A stretch of 22,898 bases of DNA, from NCBI GenBank assembly GCA_017649745.1, contig JAGCGE010000122.1:1-22898 (forward strand), written 5' to 3'. A program made the position numbers and the translations under genes. Origin of the DNA: Clostridiales bacterium (GTDB lineage Bacteria > Bacillota_A > Clostridia > Saccharofermentanales > Saccharofermentanaceae). The notes beneath the pieces are model-generated. The model saw nothing but the letters and a program-made list of their open reading frames with translations. It made no database searches and had not been told where the DNA came from. This document shows, piece by piece, positions 14,873-21,502 of this stretch. Position 1 is the stretch's first letter. Each line of letters opens with the position of its first letter.

Positions 14873-14887
14873 GAATATCTAATTATG

Positions 14888-16060
14888 TCAGATACGTGCT
14901 ACGCCGCTCTTACGTGCTGCCTCTGCAACAGCTGCGGCTACTGCCTTACCTACACGTGGATCGAAAGCATCCGGGAGAATGTACTCAGGATTGAGCTCAG
15001 AATCAGATACGATACCTGCGATAGCGTTAGCTGCAGCGATCTTCATCTCATCGTTGATATCAGAAGCTCTTACATCGAGAGCACCACGGAAGATACCAGG
15101 GAAAGCAAGAACGTTGTTAACCTGGTTAGGGAAATCTGAACGACCTGTTGCCATAACTGCAACACCAGCCTTCTTAGCCTCATCCGGGAGGATCTCAGGT
15201 ACTGGGTTAGCGCAAGCAAATACGATAGGATCCTTAGCCATAGTAGCTACCATCTCAGCTGTGAGTACGCCAGGAGCGGAAACACCGATGAATACGTCAG
15301 CACCAACGATAACGTCCTTCAAGGAACCCTTCTTCATCTTCTTGTTTGTGATAGCTGCGATCTCTTCCTTAGCAGAATTGAGGTTCTCTCTTCCCTGATA
15401 GATAGCACCTGTTCTGTCACAGAGAACTACATCAGAAAGACCTCTGGAGATGAGGAGCTTTGTGATAGCTGTAGCAGCAGCACCAGCACCGTTAACTACA
15501 ACAGAGATATCTTCGATCTTCTTACCAACGATCTTAAGAGCGTTTGTAATACCAGCGAGTGTGATAACTGCTGTACCATGCTGGTCATCGTGGAAGATCG
15601 GGATGTCACATCTTTCCTTAAGCTTCTTCTCGATCTCGAAACATCTTGGAGCGGAGATATCCTCAAGGTTAACACCGCCGAAAGAACCAGCGAGAAGTGC
15701 AACTGTATCTACGATAGTATCAACATCCTTGGAACGGATGCAAAGAGGGAAAGCATCAACGTCACCGAAAGCCTTAAAGAGAGCACACTTACCTTCCATA
15801 ACAGGCATACCTGCCTCAGGTCCGATATCACCAAGACCCAAAACTGCTGTACCATCTGTAACAACAGCAACGAGGTTGTGTCTTCTTGTATATTTGTAAG
15901 AAAGATCTACGTCCTTAGAGATCTCGAGACATGGCTCAGCAACTCCAGGTGTATAAGCAATAGAGAGCTCTTCCTTTGTTCCTACAGGTGCTCTAGCGAT
16001 TACTTCGATCTTACCCTGCCATTCGGTATGCTTCTTAATAGCTTCTTGTTTAACGTCCAT
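14888..16060 (-). CDS. NAD(P)-dependent malic enzyme (short bacterial type)
   Basis: Oxidatively decarboxylates malate to pyruvate and CO2, linking C4 acids to pyruvate and reducing power. The 390-residue length matches the minimal bacterial type without a phosphotransacetylase extension. Signature residues are YTPGVAEPC (Tyr-36 as the general acid), Lys-91 in MEGKCALFKAFGD as the general base, metal ligands Glu-133/Asp-134 (NLED) and Asp-158 in FHDDQHGTA, and the nucleotide-binding GAGAAA (191-196). Acidic or neutral residues beyond the glycine motif (CDRTG, about 214-218) suggest NAD rather than NADP, with moderate confidence. The ATG is preceded by a strong GGAGGAG site. The gene has about 145 bases of AT-rich upstream sequence and ends just before the two-tier hairpin. 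Confidence 0.96.
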   Translation of the reverse strand: MDVKQEAIKKHTEWQGKIEVIARAPVGTKEELSIAYTPGVAEPCLEISKDVDLSYKYTRRHNLVAVVTDGTAVLGLGDIGPEAGMPVMEGKCALFKAFGDVDAFPLCIRSKDVDTIVDTVALLAGSFGGVNLEDISAPRCFEIEKKLKERCDIPIFHDDQHGTAVITLAGITNALKIVGKKIEDISVVVNGAGAAATAITKLLISRGLSDVVLCDRTGAIYQGRENLNSAKEEIAAITNKKMKKGSLKDVIVGADVFIGVSAPGVLTAEMVATMAKDPIVFACANPVPEILPDEAKKAGVAVMATGRSDFPNQVNNVLAFPGIFRGALDVRASDINDEMKIAAANAIAGIVSDSELNPEYILPDAFDPRVGKAVAAAVAEAARKSGVARI

Positions 16061-16158
16061 TTTTTCTCCTCCACACTAACGGAATAATTAAAAATCTGTG
16101 TTTAAGGTTAACCAACCTAAATAATAATAAAATATATACTCAAAAAACACAACAAAGA

Positions 16159-16178
16159 CAAAGTAACAAATTACTTTG
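16159..16178 (-). repeat. Eight-base perfect inverted repeat between the membrane protein and malic enzyme genes
   Basis: CAAAGTAA and TTACTTTG are separated by four bases (CAAA). It lies about 25 bases after the stop of the upstream gene and about 100 bases before the malic enzyme ATG. No T run follows directly on the minus strand, so it could be an operator or a weak terminator. The surrounding 145 bases hold no gene. Confidence 0.45.
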
Positions 16179-16204
16179 GTCAAAACACATCTTATTTGTG
16201 TGAT

Positions 16205-16930
16205 TTATTCTTTGGCATCCAGATATACAGTTCCCATCAAACGTCCTATTACCAAGCATTTATACACTTGGAAAATGGCTCGAAGCGGATAAACAACAGT
16301 AGTATAAGCATGCCCTTCCTCGATAATATCAATTCCGTATCCGATAAAATAAAAAACTCCAAATACCAAAATGAAATTCACAAGGCATGTAACTATATTC
16401 TTTTTGAACAGTTTGGCTGCATTAGGAAAAGAACTGCCAAAACCACAATCACCTGACATATATGAACAGGCAATAAGGCAGATAAACGCTGCAACAAGCG
16501 AAAAGATGATATACATATCCGCGATTATCGTATAAATGAGTGGAAATACTACGATAAGGAACAGATGAAGGATTATCGTATTCTTGATCACCCTCTTCTT
16601 TAACTCAGGTGACTTATCCTTACGTCTGTTGTAGATAAAAACGGCACCTGTACAAAGTGCAAGTGAAATACAAAGATAGTTCAAGACCTGGATACTGAAA
16701 GTGTAGATCAGATTTCCAATAAGAGTATTATAGTCGAGTTGATTTACGTCTGCCTTTCCCATCAAAAAGTCGTTATACCAGTTAAAGACCATGGAAAGAT
16801 CAGGATCTCCTAAAGGAAAAAGAAGAGCTAATGTAAGAAGGGCTGACAAGATAAGAAACAAGGATCTTACTCCCCATTTCATCTTTGAATCGTCAATATT
16901 AAAGGCTGACAAAAATACCTTTATACTCAT
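16205..16930 (-). CDS. Polytopic membrane protein of unknown function
   Basis: I do not recognise the family. From the ATG at 16930 the protein is 241 residues with about six membrane helices, a Lys/Arg-rich cytoplasmic loop (NRRKDKSPELKKR) in the middle and a CGFGSSFPNAAKLF segment between later helices, which may be a re-entrant or interfacial loop. This overall form (about 240 residues, six helices, short loops) recalls small Yip1-like or ABC-2-permease-like families, but no motif decides. The frame is open to an ATG at 16996, which has no ribosome site. The ATG at 16930 has AGGAGA 12 bases upstream plus an AGGG closer by and begins a more natural N-terminus, so I prefer it. The gene is divergent from glutamine synthetase. 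Confidence 0.7.
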   Translation of the reverse strand: MSIKVFLSAFNIDDSKMKWGVRSLFLILSALLTLALLFPLGDPDLSMVFNWYNDFLMGKADVNQLDYNTLIGNLIYTFSIQVLNYLCISLALCTGAVFIYNRRKDKSPELKKRVIKNTIILHLFLIVVFPLIYTIIADMYIIFSLVAAFICLIACSYMSGDCGFGSSFPNAAKLFKKNIVTCLVNFILVFGVFYFIGYGIDIIEEGHAYTTVVYPLRAIFQVYKCLVIGRLMGTVYLDAKE

Positions 16931-17200
16931 TATCCCTAAGTGTCTCCTCTTATTCTTTTCGAAAAGTACAATATTATGATTGTGTACCAATGTCATCTAA
17001 AAATCAAATAGTAAATGCAAATCAGGACAAATGCCGCTTTTTTGCCATAATGACAGAAAAAACCTTTATTGACAAATTAACTACTCAAAGGCTCATATAG
17101 TATAAATTTTTAATAAAGGTGTTTATACCAACACAAATATCGTTGTGTTAGAATTCAATATGTTGATAAATAAAAATATGAGAATGGCAGGTATATTAAC
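16931..17200. other. AT-rich divergent intergenic region with glutamine synthetase leader
   Basis: No gene is visible. It holds a TTGACA (17069-17074) and TATAAA-like sequences (near 17101) that could serve the glutamine synthetase gene, though spacing is not ideal. It also holds an inverted repeat AACACAA-N6-TTGTGTT (17130-17149) located about 50 bases before the ATG. No convincing GlnR box or riboswitch fold was recognised. Confidence 0.5.
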
Positions 17201-19111
17201 ATGATCAATTTTCAAGTAAACCCTAATCTTACTTACATCATTCCGCCGGAAAAACACTCCGAGCAAGATATCAAGACCATTCTCCAGCAACATAAAGAGA
17301 TCAGATTCGTATCACTTGTAGGTATCGACCTTGCAGGTAACGATACAGATGAAAAGATCCCGATCTCTGACTTCATGGGTAATATCGAGAATTATCTCAA
17401 TGGTCATGCGATCGCTACAGACGGCTCTTCCGTTGTACTTCCTGGAATCGCTACTCTTAACGACGGTAAAGTAGACCTTACACCGGACCCTGAAGTAGTT
17501 TGGTTCGTTGATTATAACTATGAGCATATCGATATGGAAACAGGTCTTCCTGTAGGAACTCTTAGAATTCCTTCTTTCCTTTATCATAACGGCGAAGCAG
17601 TTTGCTCCAGATCAGTATTGAAAAAGAGTGCAACATACTTCGAGAATAAACTTATGGAGATCTTCAAGAATGATGAGTCACTTTGCGAAGAGCATGGTTT
17701 CACACATGATGATCTCGAACAGATCAACATCATCGTTGCAACAGAGCTCGAGTTCTGGGTCAACTCCCCTGACGAGACAGTATCTTCACAGCGTCTTTCT
17801 ATTTCACAGGGCCTTAAAGAGTCTTATTGGAAAAGAACTAAAGGTGCAGTAAGAACAGCTCTTGAGCAGGTTATCATGCTCCTGGATCTCTATGGCTTCA
17901 GACCTGAGATGGGTCATAAGGAAGTTGGTGGAGTTAAGGCTTCTATCTCATCTTCCGGTGATTTCCACGGTATCATGGAACAGCTCGAGGTAGACTGGAA
18001 ATACTCTGATGCACTTCAGGGTGCAGATTATGAGATCACAGCACGTATCCTCATCAAAGAGATCTTCCGTATGCATGGTCTTGAGGTAAGCTTCACTGCT
18101 AAGCCACTTTACGGAGTAGCTGGTTCAGGTGAGCATACACACGTTAATGCAGTTGCATTCCTTAAGAACGGCAAGAAGGTTAACCTCTTCGCTCCTAAGG
18201 ATTTCCAGAATGAATACTTGAGCAGGATCGGTTGGGGTTCACTCATGGGTATCATGAAGAACTATCAGCTCATCAATCCATTCGTATCAGCTTCCAACGA
18301 TGCATTCCAGAGACTTAAGCCTGGTTTCGAGGCTCCTACTCATGCAGTAGCTTCCATAGGTCAGGATGTTAAGACTCCTTCACGTAACAGATCCGTCCTT
18401 CTCGGACTTGTAAGAGCTATGGACAACAAGTATGCAACAAGATTTGAACTTCGTTCACCTAACCCGCATACAAACACATATCTCTGCCTTTCAGCAATCT
18501 ACCAGTGCATGCTTGACGGAATCAATTATGCATTGAGCAACAACAAGTCTATCAAGGAACTTGAGGCAGAATTCACTAAGCCATACGGCGCAGAAGCTGA
18601 TTATCTCGAAAAGGATAAGCTCTATCGTTGTGAGGAAGATATTTTCGATAATATGACAGGCGATGAAAGAGATCATCTCTTTGGAGTTCCACCTGTAACA
18701 GTTTATGATTCACTTAAGGATTTCCTCTCATTTGACGCAGGTCTTGATATCCTTTGTGCAGGCGACGTATTCAGTGATAAGATCCTCTCTTCCTACTCAC
18801 ATGCTATGCTCGATATGTGGCAGATGGAGCTTATGGACAGGATCATTCCTTCCAATATCGCTCTTCTCAGAAAAGTCGTTAAGCTTCACAATGATTCCAG
18901 CGCATATGATAATGATGCATGGTCTGATATCGAAGCTATCAAGTTCTCACTTGCTAAGAACACAGATGAGCACTTCTGCACTTTCGATTCTATCAAGCTC
19001 GCTATAAAGAATAAGAATCTCAAGGACATCTCCCGTCTGCAGATCAAGATGAATGCAGATATGGAAGAACTCAGAAGTCTCTACAAAGATTATTGCGACA
19101 ATCAGGTTTGA
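17201..19111 (+). CDS. glnA: Glutamine synthetase, GSI-like with long C-terminal extension
   Basis: Makes glutamine from glutamate, ammonia and ATP. Residues 30-110 form the beta-grasp domain. The catalytic domain shows ATELEFW (Glu-182, Glu-184), HKEVGG (Glu-241), GSGEHTHVN (His-312/His-314), a KPGFEAPTHA loop (373-382), NRSVLLGLVR and RFELRSPNPHTNTYLCLSAI (414-433, substrate-arginine and ATP region). The core therefore ends near 445 as in GSI enzymes, but about 190 more residues follow, mostly helical, giving 636 in all against about 440-470 for ordinary GSI. It is shorter than GSIII (about 700), whose motifs differ. Many Clostridia have enzymes of this length. The ribosome site is weak (GCAGG). 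The gene is monocistronic with a strong terminator. Confidence 0.93.
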   Translation: MINFQVNPNLTYIIPPEKHSEQDIKTILQQHKEIRFVSLVGIDLAGNDTDEKIPISDFMGNIENYLNGHAIATDGSSVVLPGIATLNDGKVDLTPDPEVVWFVDYNYEHIDMETGLPVGTLRIPSFLYHNGEAVCSRSVLKKSATYFENKLMEIFKNDESLCEEHGFTHDDLEQINIIVATELEFWVNSPDETVSSQRLSISQGLKESYWKRTKGAVRTALEQVIMLLDLYGFRPEMGHKEVGGVKASISSSGDFHGIMEQLEVDWKYSDALQGADYEITARILIKEIFRMHGLEVSFTAKPLYGVAGSGEHTHVNAVAFLKNGKKVNLFAPKDFQNEYLSRIGWGSLMGIMKNYQLINPFVSASNDAFQRLKPGFEAPTHAVASIGQDVKTPSRNRSVLLGLVRAMDNKYATRFELRSPNPHTNTYLCLSAIYQCMLDGINYALSNNKSIKELEAEFTKPYGAEADYLEKDKLYRCEEDIFDNMTGDERDHLFGVPPVTVYDSLKDFLSFDAGLDILCAGDVFSDKILSSYSHAMLDMWQMELMDRIIPSNIALLRKVVKLHNDSSAYDNDAWSDIEAIKFSLAKNTDEHFCTFDSIKLAIKNKNLKDISRLQIKMNADMEELRSLYKDYCDNQV

Positions 19112-19129
19112 TCATAAAAACAAGCATAT

Positions 19130-19160
19130 AAAAATGAGGTGAATATTCACCTCATTTTTT
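19130..19160. terminator. Bidirectional intrinsic terminator between glnA and hom
   Basis: A 30-base perfect palindrome (19130-19159) with a GAGGTGAA/TTCACCTC core, flanked by A and T runs on the two sides. It can stop both the plus-strand glutamine synthetase transcript and the minus-strand hom transcript (hom stop at 19186). Confidence 0.9.
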
Positions 19161-19185
19161 ATTGTTCAGATTATTAACTTTTAGA

Positions 19186-20382
19186 TCATTCCATATAGTG
19201 GATATAAGATGCTCCGTCAATACCGGAAACGATCTTGTCGATATCCTTATGAGCGATGTTATTTACGATAACAGCATTCTCTGCGATCTCCTCTGGAGCA
19301 TAATCCTTAAATGCATCCTTAAGAACATTGATATCGCTATAACGAACTACTGCAGAGATCTTAATATTCTCATAGGATTCAACCTTCTCATCGGATACAT
19401 ACCACTTCGTGATATGAGCATCCTTATGTCTATGGAGAGCTGAATCGATGATATCACCAACAACAGCTGAAGCTGTAGCAAGCTTACCTGCTCCCTGACC
19501 GTAGAACATAGACTCACCAAGTGCATTACCTTCTACCAAGATTGCATTAAATACGCCGTTAACATTAGAAAGAAGCGCATTATGACTTACGAAATGAGGA
19601 GCAACATAGCATGACGGCTTACCATCGTATGGATGGCTGAAACAAGCCAGGAGCTTAACGCTGCAGTTGATCGACTCAGCAAAGATAATATCGTTCAACG
19701 TAATATTCTTGATACCCTCTGTATGGATCTCAGAAGGAGCTACATAAGCACCATCCATAGCGATTGAAGAAAGGATAGAAAGTTTTCTCTGAGCATCGAT
19801 ACCTTCAACGTCTGCTGTTGGATCCTGTTCAGCATAACCCATCTTCTGAGCCTGCTTCAATGCATCTTCGTACGAAAGACCAGAGTCTCTCATGCTTGTT
19901 AAGATATAGTTCGTTGTACCGTTAACGATACCTGCGATCTTCATGATACGGTTAGCTGCAAGACACTTATGTAATGGACGGATGATCGGAATACCACCGC
20001 CTACTGCTGCTTCGAACATATAGCTGCAGTCATTCTTGGAAGCAAGTTCCATAAGTTCTACACCGTGAGTAGCAACGAGCTCCTTATTACTCGTTACAAC
20101 GCTCTTACCCATGGAAAGAGCTCTCTTTGTATATTCGTAAGCGATCCTCGCACCACCGATAGTCTCTACTACGATAGAGATGTCAGGATCATTAAAGAAT
20201 TCCTCGCTGTCATGAGTGATAAGATCTGCGAAAAGGCTGTCAGGGAAATCACGAAGATCCAAGACACGCTTAAGTCTAATCTCCTCACCTACACGCTTGG
20301 CGATCTTATCGCCGTTCATGTGAAGTACTTCGGCAACACCCGAACCTACTACACCAAATCCTAAAATACCAATCTGCTTCAT
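19186..20382 (-). CDS. hom: Homoserine dehydrogenase
   Basis: Reduces aspartate semialdehyde to homoserine, at the branch to threonine, isoleucine and methionine. Visible sites are the nucleotide-binding GFGVVGSG (8-15), VVTSNKELVA (Lys-100), GGGIPI (128-133), NGTTNYIL (154-161) and the catalytic stretch AEQDPTADVEGIDAQRK with Glu-185, Asp-196 and Lys-200 matching the yeast catalytic trio by spacing. The last 80 residues look like a shortened or divergent ACT-type regulatory domain; total length is 398 against about 430 for Bacillus Hom, so feedback control may differ. It follows the PheB-type ACT protein by 22 bases in one operon. GGAG lies about ten bases before the ATG. The bidirectional terminator lies just after it. 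Confidence 0.96.
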   Translation of the reverse strand: MKQIGILGFGVVGSGVAEVLHMNGDKIAKRVGEEIRLKRVLDLRDFPDSLFADLITHDSEEFFNDPDISIVVETIGGARIAYEYTKRALSMGKSVVTSNKELVATHGVELMELASKNDCSYMFEAAVGGGIPIIRPLHKCLAANRIMKIAGIVNGTTNYILTSMRDSGLSYEDALKQAQKMGYAEQDPTADVEGIDAQRKLSILSSIAMDGAYVAPSEIHTEGIKNITLNDIIFAESINCSVKLLACFSHPYDGKPSCYVAPHFVSHNALLSNVNGVFNAILVEGNALGESMFYGQGAGKLATASAVVGDIIDSALHRHKDAHITKWYVSDEKVESYENIKISAVVRYSDINVLKDAFKDYAPEEIAENAVIVNNIAHKDIDKIVSGIDGASYIHYME

Positions 20383-20404
20383 ATCTTTATATTCTCCATT
20401 TATT

Positions 20405-20851
20405 TTATTCTCTGCTTAATACCTTGCACGATCTGACACCTGCAAGTCTGTTGATGTCTCCCAAGAGATCTTCAAGTGAACCGAACATCGAAGCTGTCTC
20501 AAGTGATATGGATATATCAGCAAGTCCGTTGATCGGGATATTCTGATTTATGGTCAGGATATTAGCTCTTGATGAGGCAACGATATTTAAGATGGAAGAA
20601 AGGATACCCTGAAAGTTCTCTACTGAGATAAGAAGTGTAACCTTCTTCCCGTTAGTAGTCTCATAAAACGGCATCACGGCATCTTTATACTTATAATATG
20701 CACTTCTCGAAAGTCCGACTTTACGAACAGCCTCGTTAACTGAAGCAGATTCTCCCACATTAAGTTTCTGCTTAACATCGATAACTTTCAAAAAGACTTC
20801 AGGAAGCACCTTTTTATCTACTAAAAAGTACTCCTTGTCCTCGCTAGCCAT
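20405..20851 (-). CDS. pheB: PheB-type ACT-domain protein (UPF0735)
   Basis: A 148-residue protein matching Bacillus PheB in length and layout: YFLVDKKVLPEVF at the start, a helix-turn-helix-like region SVNEAVRKVGLSRSAYYKYKDAVMPFYE (about 37-64), then an ACT domain (about 70-140) with VTLLISVENFQGILSSILN and INGLADISIS. Family members lie beside homoserine dehydrogenase or chorismate enzymes and are thought to sense an amino acid; the HTH-like part suggests DNA binding. The exact role is not settled. The frame is open to a GTG at 20899, but that has no ribosome site and would be almost at the transcription start. I chose the ATG at 20851, which has AGGAG 11 bases upstream and gives the family's N-terminus. 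Confidence 0.9.
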   Translation of the reverse strand: MASEDKEYFLVDKKVLPEVFLKVIDVKQKLNVGESASVNEAVRKVGLSRSAYYKYKDAVMPFYETTNGKKVTLLISVENFQGILSSILNIVASSRANILTINQNIPINGLADISISLETASMFGSLEDLLGDINRLAGVRSCKVLSRE

Positions 20852-20882
20852 ACAAACTTCAACTCCTAAATAGTCCACGTCT

Positions 20883-20900
20883 CGCGTACATTTGTACACG
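20883..20900 (-). promoter_or_regulatory. Candidate operator dyad at the pheB-hom transcription start
   Basis: An 18-base dyad (CGYGTACA-N2-TGTACRCG, one mismatch between arms). It begins at about the predicted transcription start and lies before the preferred ATG. The position suits a repressor site. The regulator is unknown; PheB itself is an obvious candidate by inference only. Confidence 0.4.
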
Positions 20901-20908
20901 GCTAAAAG

Positions 20909-20937
20909 ATAATAGCATTATTGAGACAATTTTTCAA
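20909..20937 (-). promoter_or_regulatory. Promoter of pheB-hom within the 3' end of rdgB
   Basis: On the minus strand TTGAAA (20937-20932) and TATTAT (20914-20909) are 17 bases apart, with an extended TGC before the -10. The -35 and spacer lie in the last codons of rdgB (stop at 20920-20918). Confidence 0.75.
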
Positions 20938-21502
20938 CCATTGCGCGAAGTGCTTTTCCTCTATGGCTTATACTGTTTTTCTGATCCTTGGTCATCTGAG
21001 CTGTAGTCATGCCAAATTCAGGAACATAGAAGATAGGATCATAACCGAATCCTCCGTCTCCCATCGGCTTTTCGTGAAGGACTCCGTGACATTCGCCCCT
21101 TACTGTAAATGACGTTCCGTCAGGCCTTACGACTGCAATCGCACATACGAACTGAGCAGTTCTCTTCTCTTCAGGAACATCTTTAAGCATCTCGAAGATC
21201 TTCTTGAACTTCTCTTCGTAAGTAGAATTCTCTCCGCAAAATCTTGCCGAATAGATTCCAGGAGCTCCGTCAAGAGCATCAATGCAAAGTCCTGAGTCAT
21301 CTGCCATTACATAGTCGCCTGTAAGTTCATGAACTGTCTTAGCCTTGATAAGAGCATTTCCTTCAAAGGAATCGGCATCTTCTACGATATCAGGATCTAT
21401 ACCAATCTCTTTCATAGATACTGCGTCGAAATCAGTTCCCTTCAGTATCTCATTGATCTCACGAACTTTATCTTTATTACCTGTTGCTATTACAATTCTC
21501 AT
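20918..21502 (-). CDS. rdgB: XTP/dITP diphosphatase (RdgB/HAM1 family)
   Basis: House-cleaning enzyme that hydrolyses ITP, dITP and XTP to the monophosphate and so keeps deaminated purines out of nucleic acids. It shows TGNKDKVREI (about 8-17), DDSGLCIDALDGAPGIYSARF with the metal/base-binding acidic pair, GFGYDPIF near 152 and SHRGKAL near 180. At 194 residues it is full length. A frame start four codons earlier (21514) exists, but the ATG at 21502 has GGAG six bases upstream, starts with the family's MRIVIATGN, and overlaps the upstream stop as ATGA, which indicates coupling with the rRNA methyltransferase gene. Confidence 0.96.
   Translation of the reverse strand: MRIVIATGNKDKVREINEILKGTDFDAVSMKEIGIDPDIVEDADSFEGNALIKAKTVHELTGDYVMADDSGLCIDALDGAPGIYSARFCGENSTYEEKFKKIFEMLKDVPEEKRTAQFVCAIAVVRPDGTSFTVRGECHGVLHEKPMGDGGFGYDPIFYVPEFGMTTAQMTKDQKNSISHRGKALRAMVEKLSQ

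Noticed and set aside
16931..16996. Upstream ATG at 16996 as start of the membrane protein
   Set aside because: No ribosome site precedes it, and the extra 22 residues are basic and not membrane-like; the ATG at 16930 has AGGAGA upstream.
17060..17150. Glutamine riboswitch or ANTAR-type hairpins before glutamine synthetase
   Set aside because: The conserved motifs I know for these elements were not found; only a short seven-base dyad is present.
20852..20899. GTG at 20899 as the pheB start
   Set aside because: It would lie within a few bases of the predicted transcription start without a ribosome site, and the added residues do not match the family N-terminus.
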